A DNA stretch of 43,393 nucleotides from an uncultured Bacteroides sp. (GTDB taxonomy: Bacteria; Bacteroidota; Bacteroidia; Bacteroidales; Bacteroidaceae), in assembly GCA_949292025.1 (NCBI GenBank), contig CASEYC010000091.1, forward strand, positions 1 through 43,393, given 5' to 3'. The notes below the pieces were generated by a model. That model was not told the origin of the DNA, did not search any database, and was given only the letters and a program-made list of their open reading frames with translations. Shown in pieces: positions 32,981 to 40,898 of the stretch. The translations under genes were made by a program, and so were the position numbers. The first letter of the stretch is position 1. The number at the start of each line of letters is the position of its first letter.

Positions 32981-33018
32981 TGCATTCTTCCTTATTAATG
33001 ATTCATTCTTCATTTTTT

Positions 33019-33330
33019 TCAGAGGAATCCCAGCTCCAGCTTCGCTTCCTCGCTCATCATGTCCTTGTCCCATTCCGGCTCGAACACCAGGTTGACGGTG
33101 GCGGTCCGGACGCCCTCGATGGACTCCAGCTTCTGGCGCACGTCTTCCATGATGAACTCCGCCGCAGGGCAGTTGGGGGCGGTCAGCGTCATGTCCACGC
33201 TGATGTCGAAGTCGTCCGTCACGTCTATCTTGTAGATGAGGCCCAGGTTGTAGACATCCACGGGGATTTCGGGGTCGTACACCGTCTTCAGCATGGCCAC
33301 GATTTTCTCTTCTATCTCAAATTTCGTCAT
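33019..33330 (-). CDS. DUF59/MIP18-family iron-sulfur assembly protein
   Basis: A 103-residue cytoplasmic protein of the SufT/PaaD-like family. The pattern EEKIVAMLKTVYDPEIPVDV, YNLGLIYKIDV and LTAPNCPAAEFI (conserved Cys) is complete. Members help insert Fe-S clusters into target proteins. Start at 33330 (MTKFEIEEK) places it 27 nt after a perfect promoter. It leads the operon with the thioredoxin lipoprotein and lpxH, a mixture with no obvious shared pathway. Confidence 0.88.
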   Translation of the reverse strand: MTKFEIEEKIVAMLKTVYDPEIPVDVYNLGLIYKIDVTDDFDISVDMTLTAPNCPAAEFIMEDVRQKLESIEGVRTATVNLVFEPEWDKDMMSEEAKLELGFL

Positions 33331-33357
33331 AGTTGTCTTATCTGTTGGTTTGAATGG

Positions 33358-33388
33358 CAAAACTAAAGATTTTTAGTGAATTGACAAA
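33358..33388 (-). promoter_or_regulatory. promoter of the DUF59-thioredoxin-lpxH operon
   Basis: Minus-strand TTTG (plus 33385-33388), 19 nt, TAGTTTTG (plus 33358-33365); both boxes match consensus. Confidence 0.75.
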
Positions 33389-33483
33389 ACAGACGGGCGG
33401 CTTTGTTTAAGCCACGGATTAAATCGTGTACCCAAGGCATCTGTGGTGTCCTCACATTCAGAAGGTTTTATTGCTGGTTGTTG

Positions 33484-33708
33484 TCATTTCCATAGCAACC
33501 GGCTTGTGAAGCTCCAGAAGGGATATTTGAGCCACAGGCGTTTCCCCTCATGCAGTTTCATCTTTTGGATAAACACATAGTCAATCACAGGCCGGTAAAG
33601 CAGCAGAAACACAAGCAGTGCAGCAATGGGCTCCTTTTTGTAATAGCCTACGTAGAGTAGGAAGGCAATGCCTAATAACAAAAGTAGATAATACAATGTT
33701 CTCATCAT
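33484..33708 (-). CDS. small membrane protein of unknown function
   Basis: A 74-residue protein with two hydrophobic segments (YYLLLLLGIAFLLYVGYY and PIAALLVFLLLYRPVIDYVF) and a basic C terminus (KLHEGKRLWLKYPFWSF). Not recognised. Length, codon use and an AT-rich leader fit a real gene; codon use is less GC-rich than its neighbours. It stands alone between the DUF59 promoter and radC. Confidence 0.65.
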   Translation of the reverse strand: MMRTLYYLLLLLGIAFLLYVGYYKKEPIAALLVFLLLYRPVIDYVFIQKMKLHEGKRLWLKYPFWSFTSRLLWK

Positions 33709-33753
33709 GTTATTTCAAATTTTAAAACATTTTAAATATACAGGTGGCCTTGT

Positions 33754-34440
33754 TTACAGTCGCCCCTCGTCGTTGAAACTATAATATGCGCCGTCGGTCA
33801 CGATGACGTGGTCCAGCACGTGGATGTTCATCAGCCGGGCGGCATCGCGCACGGCCTGGGTCAGGCGGGCATCGTCCGGGCTGGGTTGCGTGTTGCCCGA
33901 AGGGTGGTTGTGCACCAAGGCCAGTTGCGTGGCGCGTGCCAGGAGAGCCTCACGCAGGATGGTGCGCACGTCCGCCGTGGTCTGGTCCAAGCCGCCACGG
34001 CTGATGCGCACCTTGTCGATGACGCGCGCGGCCTGGTTGAGCAGCAGCACCCAAAATTCCTCCGTGGCGAGGTCGCACAGCAGGGGGTGGAACAGTTCGT
34101 AGATGTCCCGCGACGAGCGGACGGCGGGGCGTTCGGGCCGTTCCTGCAGCGTGCGCCGCTTGCCCAGTTCCAGGGCGGCCATGATGCTGATGCTCTTGGC
34201 GGGACCCAGGCCCTTGAAGCGGGCGAAGTCGCGCACCTGCCACTTGCCCAGACGGTGCAGGTTGTTGCCCGCCTCGGCCAGCACGCGCTGCATCAGGGAG
34301 ACGGCGCTCTCCTCCGTGTTGCCCGACCCGATGAGGATGGCCAGCAGTTCGGCGTCGGTCAAGGCTTCGGCGCCCTTCTGCATCATTTTCTCGCGCGGGC
34401 GGTCTTCCTCGGCCCATTGGTTAATGTTGAGTTTATTCAT
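33754..34440 (-). CDS. radC: RadC/JAB-domain protein
   Basis: A 228-residue protein of the RadC family. The N-terminal half has a helix-hairpin-helix-like region (FARFKGLGPAKSISIMAALE), and the C-terminal JAMM metal-binding motif is HNHPSGNTQPSPDD near residues 176-189. The preceding Glu is in TEEFWVLLLN. Despite the name, a repair role is doubtful and no biochemical function is agreed. All catalytic ligands seem kept. A GC-rich repeat block lies upstream of its start. Confidence 0.92.
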   Translation of the reverse strand: MNKLNINQWAEEDRPREKMMQKGAEALTDAELLAILIGSGNTEESAVSLMQRVLAEAGNNLHRLGKWQVRDFARFKGLGPAKSISIMAALELGKRRTLQERPERPAVRSSRDIYELFHPLLCDLATEEFWVLLLNQAARVIDKVRISRGGLDQTTADVRTILREALLARATQLALVHNHPSGNTQPSPDDARLTQAVRDAARLMNIHVLDHVIVTDGAYYSFNDEGRL

Positions 34441-34522
34441 TGGTTGTCAGGATTTATCTAAAGGTCATTTCTTAGGGATAACGATTCGTAACAAGCTGGT
34501 TTCCAGTGACCCTGTCCAGGTA

Positions 34523-34609
34523 TGCCTGCGAGCGTGCTTAGGCATGCCTGCGTCCGTGCTTTCGGGCTGCTGCGCCCGCGCTTGCAGGTACGCCTAAGCG
34601 CAGCGCGGG
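34523..34609. repeat. GC-rich 22-23 nt tandem repeat, locus D
   Basis: Units start at 34523 (22 nt), 34545 (23 nt) and 34568 (23 nt), each beginning TGC and carrying a GCGnnCGnGCTT core, followed by an inverse tail (CGCCTAAGCGC). The block lies between the radC start and the glycosyltransferase stop codon. Confidence 0.65.
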
Positions 34610-34645
34610 ATGTCCGCTGGGCAGGCTATGGGGCGATGTCCTTAT

Positions 34646-35635
34646 TTATTTATAAAAATTATGCTTGAACGCCTCGAACTCGTCCTTGCCCCGCACGCAA
34701 CGCCTCCACCAGGCGCGCCAGAAGCCCGTGCCGTAGCCGATGAGTTGCACGTAGGCTGCCGCCACGGACAGCAGGCCGATGCGCAGGCTGCGGTTCCGGA
34801 CCGTGCTATCTGTGCACACCAGCAAAGCGTAGAGCACCAGCGGCGCCAGCGACCAGGGGCACACCGCCGTGCCAAGCAGCAGCACCGCCGTGCCCAGGGT
34901 GAACGCGCCGGGCAGCAGATGGACCACCTTCAGCGAGTCGGGGTATTTCTTGTAGAGGTTGATGCGCGCGATGCCCGAGTTGTGCACCTGCTTGAAAAAC
35001 TTACGCAGGTCCGTCCGCCGCTTGTGCCACACCCACGCTTCGGGGAACAGCCGGCAGCGGTAGCCCCCGCGAAAGATGCGGATGCTGAAGTCGATGTCCT
35101 CGCCGAAACGCATCCGGGAAAAGCCGCCCAAGGCCCGGTAGACCTCGCGCCGCACGCCCATGTTGAAGCTGCGCGGATAGAACTTGTCCATCTTCTTCTT
35201 CCCGCCGCGGATGCCGCCCGTGGTGAAAAACGACGTCATGGAGTAGTTGATGGCCTTCTGCATCGGGGTGAACGACGGGTGCGCCCGGTCCGGCCCGCCG
35301 AAGGCGTCGCACGGCTCGCGCTGCAGTTCGCGGTCGATGGCCTCCAGGTAGCCCGGCGGCACGATGCAGTCCGAGTCCAGGATGAGGAGGTAGTCGCCTT
35401 GCGCCCGTTCGGCGGCATAGTTGCGGGTCTGTCCGGGGCCGGAGTTGGGTTTGGTGAAGTAGCGCAGGTCCAGCAGGCCGGCGTAGCGGTCCGCCACGTC
35501 GCGGCAGGGCAGTGACGAGCCGTCGTCCACCACGATGACCTCGAAGTCGCGCCGGGTCTGCTCCGTGAGGCTCTGCAGCAGTTCGTCCACTTCGTCGGGA
35601 CGGTTGTAGACGGGGATGAGGAAGGAGTATTTCAT
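34646..35635 (-). CDS. family 2 glycosyltransferase with C-terminal membrane segments
   Basis: Inverting GT-A sugar transferase of 329 residues, probably for a surface glycan. The N-terminal Rossmann-like half begins YSFLIPVYNRPDEVDELLQS with VIVVDDGSS, TRNYAAERAQGDYLLILDSD (the DXD motif is DSD), and GGFSRMRFGEDIDFSIRIF. The second half carries two or three hydrophobic helices (LLPGAFTLGTAVLLLGTA, LAPLVLYALLVC). The start at 35635 begins directly with the conserved strand; a TATCTTTG box lies 27 nt upstream. No other glycan genes are adjacent, so its product is unknown. Confidence 0.88.
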   Translation of the reverse strand: MKYSFLIPVYNRPDEVDELLQSLTEQTRRDFEVIVVDDGSSLPCRDVADRYAGLLDLRYFTKPNSGPGQTRNYAAERAQGDYLLILDSDCIVPPGYLEAIDRELQREPCDAFGGPDRAHPSFTPMQKAINYSMTSFFTTGGIRGGKKKMDKFYPRSFNMGVRREVYRALGGFSRMRFGEDIDFSIRIFRGGYRCRLFPEAWVWHKRRTDLRKFFKQVHNSGIARINLYKKYPDSLKVVHLLPGAFTLGTAVLLLGTAVCPWSLAPLVLYALLVCTDSTVRNRSLRIGLLSVAAAYVQLIGYGTGFWRAWWRRCVRGKDEFEAFKHNFYK

Positions 35636-35661
35636 TTTTGGATATATTGCTTGTCGGGGGA

Positions 35662-35669
35662 CAAAGATA
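35662..35669 (-). promoter_or_regulatory. -7 element of the glycosyltransferase promoter
   Basis: TATCTTTG on the minus strand, 26 nt before the start codon; no clear -33 box. Confidence 0.5.
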
Positions 35670-35764
35670 CGGGTTTGCACGCTTATCTTGTCTGACTCTC
35701 CTCGTTTTTTGCGGTGCGGACAGAAAAAAACGGTGACTGGGCGGCACAATGATTAAAAAAGTCA

Positions 35765-35772
35765 TATATTTG
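35765..35772 (+). promoter_or_regulatory. -7 element of the C10 peptidase promoter
   Basis: TATATTTG, about 60 nt before the peptidase ATG; no TTTG at the -33 distance. Confidence 0.5.
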
Positions 35773-35831
35773 CAAAACATATTAACGTAAGTCCGGGCTT
35801 GTGCCCGGGCTGTAATCATACCTATTTATAT

Positions 35832-37628
35832 ATGCGATATTCTATCTTGGGAATGCTCCTCTTCTTCGTGGGGTGGGCGTTTGCGGGAAATGTCACGGAG
35901 CAACAGGCCCGCCGGGTGGCGGTGGCTTTTTTTCAGTCGGCTCCACAGACCCGCGTTTCCGAATCGGACCTCCGGCTGGTCCGCGACAGTGAAGGCACGT
36001 TGACGCGCTCCGGTGGTGCGGCTCCGGCTTACTATGTGTTTGACAATGCGTCCGGTGGCGGCTTCGTCATCGTGTCCGGCGACGATGTGGCCAGCCCCGT
36101 GCTGGGCTATTCGTTCACGGAAGAATTTCCGCAGGGCACGTTGCCGCCCAACGTGCAAGACTGGCTGGACGGCCTGCGCGAGGAAATCAACGCGGCCCGG
36201 CGCGGCGGGGTGCTGCCCGAGGAGGCCGTGACCCGCGCTTGGCAGGATACCCGGTCGGGCGATGTGGTGGTGGACTTGGAAACCGCCCGTTGGGACCAAG
36301 GCGACCCCTACAACCAGCTCTGTCCCATCTACAGCGGCCAGCGCACTTATACGGGATGCACCGCCACGGCGTTGGCCATCATTATGCGCTACCACCAATG
36401 GCCGGAGAAAGGCGTGGGCACGCTTCCCGCATATATTACGGAATCCTTTTACATCCGCATACCGGCACTGCCACTGGGACACGCCTACGACTGGGACAAT
36501 ATGCCCCTGGACTATGGACCCAGATCCACCGCTGAACAAGAAGAGGCGGTAGCCACGCTGATGCGCGACTGTGGCTATATGCTGGAGTCGGACTACGGCA
36601 CGAACGCCAGCGGGGGAACCGGGGCATACGTGGATGCCGTCCTCCGGGTGGCCGAATACATGGGTTACGACAAGGCGATACGCTGCGAGATGCGCGACTC
36701 GTATACCTCCGGCGAATGGTACGACCTGATGCAGGCCGAACTGGACAGCCGCCGCCCGGTCCTGTACACCGGTTCGAGCGAAGGGGGTGGCCATGCCTTT
36801 GTGCTGGATGGCTATACCACCGACAATTACTATTCCGTCAACTGGGGTTGGAGTGGCTATTGCAACGGCTACTTCCTGCTGTCCGCCCTCGACCCCGAAG
36901 GGCAAGGAGCCGGTGGCGGTTCTGGTTCTTACAACTATGGTCAAGTGGCTGTGGTCGGCATGCAGAAAGATCAGGGGGGAGAGTACGTGGAGAATATCCG
37001 TTTCAGTCCCAACGAGATAGACGGGGTCATGTACAACGGATTCATCATCCAGGGCACCGTCAGCCAGAATACGCCTTTCACCTTTGGAGCCGGACTGTTC
37101 ACCAACATGAGCGCACAGTCCTTCACTGGCGAGATCCTATTTGCCGTGGCCGACAAGACCGGGCAGATTGTGGAAGAATTGGCAGTAACCCCGCTGGAAG
37201 AGGTGGAACCTTTCTATGGCGTTTACATCAAGCTGGGAGCTTCCCTGACCGTTACCGTTCCCATTGAGAAAGGCTATCGCCTCTGTGCCTATTTCCGCAG
37301 TGAGAAGACGCCGGAGTGGACGCTGATCCGGGGCAACGATGAGGAGGGCTGTGTGTGGGAGTACATCTTGCTGGACGAATACACCATCGAGCAGAGCACT
37401 TCGTTCACCTATAACAAGAACGACCGCAAGATATATCTCACCGTGAGCAACGGCATCAACGTTTCTCTGGCGGATGCCAACGGCAAGGACTACGACCGGG
37501 TAATCCGCCGCGAGGGCACGTTGGTCACTGTCAATGCCATCCTCTTGCCCGCGGGCACCTATACGCTGACTTTGCAGCGCGGCGGCGAGCAGAAAGACCT
37601 GCGCTTCACGATAGGCAAGGCCCAATGA
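35832..37628 (+). CDS. C10 family cysteine peptidase (streptopain-like)
   Basis: Secreted papain-fold protease of 598 residues with a signal peptide (MRYSILGMLLFFVGWAFAG). Residues about 20-120 form a Spi-type inhibitory prodomain (VTEQQARRVAVAFFQS, PAYYVFDNASGGGFVIVSGD). The catalytic pair is Cys176 in TYTGCTATALA and His321 in GGGHAFVLDGY, with the oxyanion Trp in VNWGWSGYCNGYF. About 200 C-terminal residues form beta-rich domains with no recognised family. The start at 35832 is set by the signal peptide. A BACON-domain lipoprotein gene follows after 44 nt and is probably cotranscribed. Confidence 0.92.
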   Translation: MRYSILGMLLFFVGWAFAGNVTEQQARRVAVAFFQSAPQTRVSESDLRLVRDSEGTLTRSGGAAPAYYVFDNASGGGFVIVSGDDVASPVLGYSFTEEFPQGTLPPNVQDWLDGLREEINAARRGGVLPEEAVTRAWQDTRSGDVVVDLETARWDQGDPYNQLCPIYSGQRTYTGCTATALAIIMRYHQWPEKGVGTLPAYITESFYIRIPALPLGHAYDWDNMPLDYGPRSTAEQEEAVATLMRDCGYMLESDYGTNASGGTGAYVDAVLRVAEYMGYDKAIRCEMRDSYTSGEWYDLMQAELDSRRPVLYTGSSEGGGHAFVLDGYTTDNYYSVNWGWSGYCNGYFLLSALDPEGQGAGGGSGSYNYGQVAVVGMQKDQGGEYVENIRFSPNEIDGVMYNGFIIQGTVSQNTPFTFGAGLFTNMSAQSFTGEILFAVADKTGQIVEELAVTPLEEVEPFYGVYIKLGASLTVTVPIEKGYRLCAYFRSEKTPEWTLIRGNDEEGCVWEYILLDEYTIEQSTSFTYNKNDRKIYLTVSNGINVSLADANGKDYDRVIRREGTLVTVNAILLPAGTYTLTLQRGGEQKDLRFTIGKAQ

Positions 37629-37672
37629 TGAAAGCAGGGAGATTATTCACCTTTATTTAATGAATGATGATT

Positions 37673-39100
37673 ATGAAGAAATATAGTTGGATGCTGCTGG
37701 CCGGCCTGTTCATTGGGCTGGCGGCTTGTTCGGACGACAAGAATAACGATACGCCCGCGCAGACACCGAGCATCACCGTGGAAGAAGAATGGGAATCCGG
37801 CCAAATCCTGTTTGGGAGCACGACCGGCAGCCAAGTGGTACATTTCACCACGAACGTGGCCTGGACAGCCGAGGCCGACCAGGAATGGTGCAAAGTGCAG
37901 CCCACATCGGGTAATGCGGGCGACGTGTCTGTGACCATCACGCTGGAGGAGAACACAGGGTATGACGAACGCAACGCCTCCTTTGTGCTGACGGCAGGCA
38001 CGGCCAAGAAGAGTTTCAAGATTGTGCAGAAGCAGAAAGACGCCTTGATGGCCACCTCCAGTACCGTGGAAATGGACGCCGCGGGCGGGAACTTTACTGT
38101 AGAGATGCAGAGCAACCTTTCGTTTGATTATGAGATAGACGGCGCTGCAACAACTGCATGGATTGCCCCTGTGGAGACCAAGGGCTTGACCACAACGCGC
38201 CTGCAATTCAGCGCGCAGCCCAATGACACCGGGGAGAAACGCGAGGGGAAAATCGTGTTCCGCGCCGGCGAGCTGAGCGAAACGGTGACGGTCTATCAGG
38301 CGGCAGCCGACACGTCCACGCCCACGCTGGTGCTGACCCAGAATGAATACACCGTGGGCAGCGACGGCGAGGAGATTGTCATCGAACTGAAGAGCAATGT
38401 GGAGTATGAAATGGTCATGCCCCAGGAAGCCGACTGGCTCAGCGAGGTGGTCACGCGCTCCATGTCCACCTATACCCGCCGGATACTGGTAGCGCCCAAT
38501 GACGGCTACGACTTGCGCGAGGCGGACATCCATTTTGTCAACGAGAGCGAGGGCATAGACGAGGTGGTGCACATCATCCAGGTGCAGAAAGACGCCATCT
38601 TGGTGGCCAAGCAATCCTATCCCGTGGGGGCGGAAGCCGGCCAGTTGGATTTTGTGGTCAACACGAATGTGGATTTTGAGGTTTCCGTGTCGGCCGGTTG
38701 GATCCGGCAGGCGCCGCAGACGCGCGGGCTGGTCGAAGTTCCTTTGAGCTTCATCTACGATGCCAATACGGGCGGGGAGCCCCGCGAGGCTGTCATCAAG
38801 CTGTCGGCAGAGGGCGTAGAGCAATCTGTCACGGTGTTGCAGGAAGGCGAGAAAGTAATCAGCCGGGTCAGCATCGTGCATAGTGGACTGACCTTCACGG
38901 CCCCCCTGATTACCGGTTCGTTCTTTGCCGACGGGGTCATCTCTTGGGGCGATGGCACCAGCGAGGAATACAGCGAGGAGGCTTCCCACACCTATCAGGA
39001 TGAGAACGCACATACCGTGGTGATAGAATCCGTGGGCGCCGAGGAAATCACCCTGCCTGACCTGGTAGGCGTTTCCGAAATAGACTTGTCTGGCTTCTGA
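37673..39100 (+). CDS. multi-BACON-domain lipoprotein
   Basis: Envelope lipoprotein of 475 residues; signal MKKYSWMLLAGLFIGLAA with Cys19 followed by SDDKNND, which fits surface export. Four repeated beta-sandwich units of roughly 90 residues (about 35-405) show BACON marks such as NVAWTAEADQEWCKVQPTSG and AGWIRQAPQT, ending in strands like SFKIVQKQKDA and SVTVLQEGEK. The tail (410-475) contains a PKD-like SWGDGTSEEYSEEASHTYQ stretch. BACON domains bind mucin or carbohydrate or act as spacers. The position after a C10 protease suggests a partner, substrate or anchor; this is inference. ATGs at 37664 and 37667 are alternatives. Confidence 0.85.
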   Translation: MKKYSWMLLAGLFIGLAACSDDKNNDTPAQTPSITVEEEWESGQILFGSTTGSQVVHFTTNVAWTAEADQEWCKVQPTSGNAGDVSVTITLEENTGYDERNASFVLTAGTAKKSFKIVQKQKDALMATSSTVEMDAAGGNFTVEMQSNLSFDYEIDGAATTAWIAPVETKGLTTTRLQFSAQPNDTGEKREGKIVFRAGELSETVTVYQAAADTSTPTLVLTQNEYTVGSDGEEIVIELKSNVEYEMVMPQEADWLSEVVTRSMSTYTRRILVAPNDGYDLREADIHFVNESEGIDEVVHIIQVQKDAILVAKQSYPVGAEAGQLDFVVNTNVDFEVSVSAGWIRQAPQTRGLVEVPLSFIYDANTGGEPREAVIKLSAEGVEQSVTVLQEGEKVISRVSIVHSGLTFTAPLITGSFFADGVISWGDGTSEEYSEEASHTYQDENAHTVVIESVGAEEITLPDLVGVSEIDLSGF

Positions 39101-39113
39101 CCAGAGAAAAAAA

Positions 39114-39145
39114 TCCCCGGGCGCGCCTCACGGCGCACCCGGGGA
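39114..39145. terminator. terminator between the BACON gene and efp
   Basis: A 14-nt inverted pair (39114-39127 and 39132-39145, one mismatch) with a 4-nt loop. A run of seven A precedes it on the plus strand, giving a T tract for the minus-strand efp transcript. Confidence 0.8.
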
Positions 39146-39197
39146 AACAGTCTAATCTTTCACTTTTTTGTTATGCCATTATTTTTAAGGTTTCATG

Positions 39198-39764
39198 TTA
39201 TGCTTTCACGCGGCTGACGTAGGAACCGTCGCGCGTGTCGATTTCGATCATCTCGCCTTCGTTGATGAAGAGAGGCACGCGAACCGTGGCGCCGGATTCC
39301 ACCGTGGCAGGCTTCAGCGTGTTGGTGGCCGTGTCGCCTTTCAGGCCCGGTTCGGTGTAAGTCACCTTCATCTGAACCTTGACGGGTACTTCGGCATAGA
39401 GCACGGTCTCCGTGGAGGCGTCGGACACGACATCCACCACCATGCCTTCCAGCAGGAAGTCCACGCCGTTGATGAGGTTATGACCGATGGGGATTTGTTC
39501 GAAGGTCTCCTGGTTCATGAAGATGTAGTCTTCGCCTTCCTTATACAGATACTGGTGCGGGCGGCGTTCCACACGCACGTCTTCCAGCTTCTCGCCGATG
39601 TTGAAGCGACGCTCCAGCACGTAGCCGTTCACCACGTCTTTCAGCTTGGTGCGCATGAAGGTGTTGCCTTTGCCGGGTTTCACATGCAGGAAGTCGATGC
39701 AGAAGTAGAGTTTGCCGTCCATGCGGATGGCAGTTCCGATTTTAATGTCTTGAGCATTAATCAT
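39198..39764 (-). CDS. efp: translation elongation factor P
   Basis: Relieves ribosome stalling at polyproline. Its 188 residues give the full three-domain EF-P. The domain I loop reads HVKPGKGNTFMRTKLKD, with Lys32 at the position that is modified in other bacteria. The C-terminal signature region is KGDTATNTLKPATVESGATV. No modification gene (epmA, earP or ymfI) is near. It is divergent from rpmH with back-to-back consensus promoters, and a terminator follows. Confidence 0.95.
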   Translation of the reverse strand: MINAQDIKIGTAIRMDGKLYFCIDFLHVKPGKGNTFMRTKLKDVVNGYVLERRFNIGEKLEDVRVERRPHQYLYKEGEDYIFMNQETFEQIPIGHNLINGVDFLLEGMVVDVVSDASTETVLYAEVPVKVQMKVTYTEPGLKGDTATNTLKPATVESGATVRVPLFINEGEMIEIDTRDGSYVSRVKA

Positions 39765-39839
39765 ACGTTATTCTATATTATTATGTTAGTATTGTCCGTT
39801 TCCGGAAGCGGGCGATGGACTTTGTCCGCTTTTCGGCTG

Positions 39840-39871
39840 CAAAAGTAATGCAAATCAGTAAAAAACGCAAA
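39840..39871 (-). promoter_or_regulatory. efp promoter
   Basis: Minus-strand TTTG (plus 39868-39871), 20 nt, TACTTTTG (plus 39840-39847). Confidence 0.75.
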
Positions 39872-39897
39872 AGATTTGAGAGAAAATGAGTTATCCC

Positions 39898-39929
39898 TTT
39901 GGTTATTTCGCGAAAACTCCCTACTTTTG
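39898..39929 (+). promoter_or_regulatory. rpmH promoter
   Basis: TTTG (39898-39901), 20 nt, TACTTTTG (39922-39929). Divergent from the efp promoter with only 26 nt between their -33 boxes. Confidence 0.75.
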
Positions 39930-39972
39930 CAGCCCGAATTGCAGAGAATAATAACATAAAAAAGATACAGCA

Positions 39973-40134
39973 ATGAAAAGAACATTCCAACCCTCCAACA
40001 GAAAGAGAAGAAACAAGCACGGTTTCCGTGAGAGAATGGCCACTGCCAATGGCCGTCGCGTATTGGCTGCCCGTCGCGCCAAAGGCCGCAAGAAGCTGAC
40101 CGTATCCGACGAATACAACGGCGTGAAGGCATAA
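39973..40134 (+). CDS. rpmH: 50S ribosomal protein L34
   Basis: A 53-residue basic ribosomal protein, [20 protein letters not shown], then [20 protein letters not shown] and a short acidic tail. The core is the universal L34 sequence; the tail of about nine residues is common in Bacteroidetes. It has a consensus promoter and its own terminator, and is not next to rnpA or dnaA as in many other phyla. Confidence 0.97.
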   Translation: MKRTFQPSNRKRRNKHGFRERMATANGRRVLAARRAKGRKKLTVSDEYNGVKA

Positions 40135-40162
40135 GCGCGGAATCCGCCTGAACAAGACAAGA

Positions 40163-40206
40163 GCCGCCCGGCATCGCAGTGAGTGCAGTGCCGGGCGGCT
40201 TTTTTG
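40163..40206 (+). terminator. rpmH terminator
   Basis: GCCGCCCGGCA (40163-40173) pairs perfectly with TGCCGGGCGGC (40189-40199), followed by seven T. Confidence 0.92.
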
Positions 40207-40208
40207 CG

Positions 40209-40240
40209 TTAACCTAACCTTAACGTAACCTTAACCTTCC
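40209..40240 (+). promoter_or_regulatory. three 11-bp direct repeats (OmpR/PhoB-type operator)
   Basis: TTAACCTAACC (40209-40219), TTAACGTAACC (40220-40230) and TTAACCTTCC (40231-40240) are phased at exactly 11 bp. The third covers the -33 position of the TATCTTTG promoter at 40258-40265, where TTTG is absent. This arrangement is usual for activation by OmpR/PhoB-family response regulators. Confidence 0.55.
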
Positions 40241-40257
40241 GCCTCCCCAAGCCGCCC

Positions 40258-40265
40258 TATCTTTG
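40258..40265 (+). promoter_or_regulatory. -7 element of the DUF3836-like gene
   Basis: TATCTTTG, 63 nt before the start codon, 17 nt after the 11-bp repeats. Confidence 0.55.
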
Positions 40266-40328
40266 CAGTGTCAAAAGGACAAAGAAGTAAAACAAAAATA
40301 GTATAAACCCATTAAAACCAGTACGATT

Positions 40329-40814
40329 ATGAAAACTTTAGTCATGTCATTTGTCATTGCAGCCGCCGGATTGTTCAACAGCGCATTTGCCGGAAACACA
40401 GTTCAACAACGCTTCGCCTACAACACCGATACGGACAGCACGGGCGCCGAGATGCAGTATGTATATAAGGTGTCCGCGGACGGCCAGTACCTCCGCCACC
40501 ACCTGCAATACCGCTGCACCTACGACAGCCAACGCAGACTTTTGACGAAGGAAATCCTTCGCTGGGACGCCGCTTCCGCCAAGTATTGCCCCGCCTACGC
40601 CCTGCACTATGCCTACGAGGGCGATGCCGTCACCGTGGAGTGCGCCCTTTGGAGCCGGCACGACCAGGCTTATACGGATGTCCGCGAGAAGGCCGTCTAT
40701 GCCGCCGATGCCCTGGGATTAACCTACCAGGCTTACGAATACGATGCCGATGCGGACGCCTGGCGCCTGACCGGGGAGCACGAGGTGGATGCCGCGCTGC
40801 TGGCAGAGAGATAA
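40329..40814 (+). CDS. small secreted protein, DUF3836-like
   Basis: A 161-residue protein with a signal peptide (MKTLVMSFVIAAAGLFNSAFA). The mature part is rich in Tyr and short beta repeats, with YKVSADGQYLRHHLQYRCTY, LLTKEILRWDAASAKYCPAY and EYDADADAWRLTGEHEVDA. This layout matches the small exported DUF3836-type proteins of Bacteroidales as I remember them; function is unknown. An 11-bp repeat operator precedes its promoter and a histidine kinase gene follows after 84 nt with its own promoter, so the protein may be a target of that kinase's regulator. Confidence 0.7.
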   Translation: MKTLVMSFVIAAAGLFNSAFAGNTVQQRFAYNTDTDSTGAEMQYVYKVSADGQYLRHHLQYRCTYDSQRRLLTKEILRWDAASAKYCPAYALHYAYEGDAVTVECALWSRHDQAYTDVREKAVYAADALGLTYQAYEYDADADAWRLTGEHEVDAALLAER

Positions 40815-40843
40815 GCCACTGTATAAAAATAGGAGAGGGATTC

Positions 40844-40875
40844 CTTGGCGCGGGCCGGGGAATCCTTTATTTTTG
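40844..40875 (+). promoter_or_regulatory. promoter of the histidine kinase gene
   Basis: CTTG (40844-40847), 20 nt, TATTTTTG (40868-40875). The transcript would have a very short leader of about 17 nt. Confidence 0.6.
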
Positions 40876-40886
40876 CACCGCTAATG

Positions 40887-40892
40887 AAGGAG
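40887..40892 (+). promoter_or_regulatory. Shine-Dalgarno site that sets the kinase start
   Basis: AAGGAG lies 6 nt before the ATG at 40899. Strong Shine-Dalgarno sites are unusual in this window, and this one favours 40899 over the in-frame ATG at 40884. Confidence 0.6.
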
Positions 40893-40898
40893 TATCCG

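Noticed and set aside
31403-32998. 531-codon plus-strand frame across lpxH and the thioredoxin lipoprotein gene
   Set aside because: Spans two clear genes in antisense and lacks any recognisable domain or promoter.
33409-33440. Palindromic stretch CACGGATTAAATCGTG as a fourth GCGGAT element
   Set aside because: Too short and imperfect, and lacks the ACGCGGAT words that define the other three.
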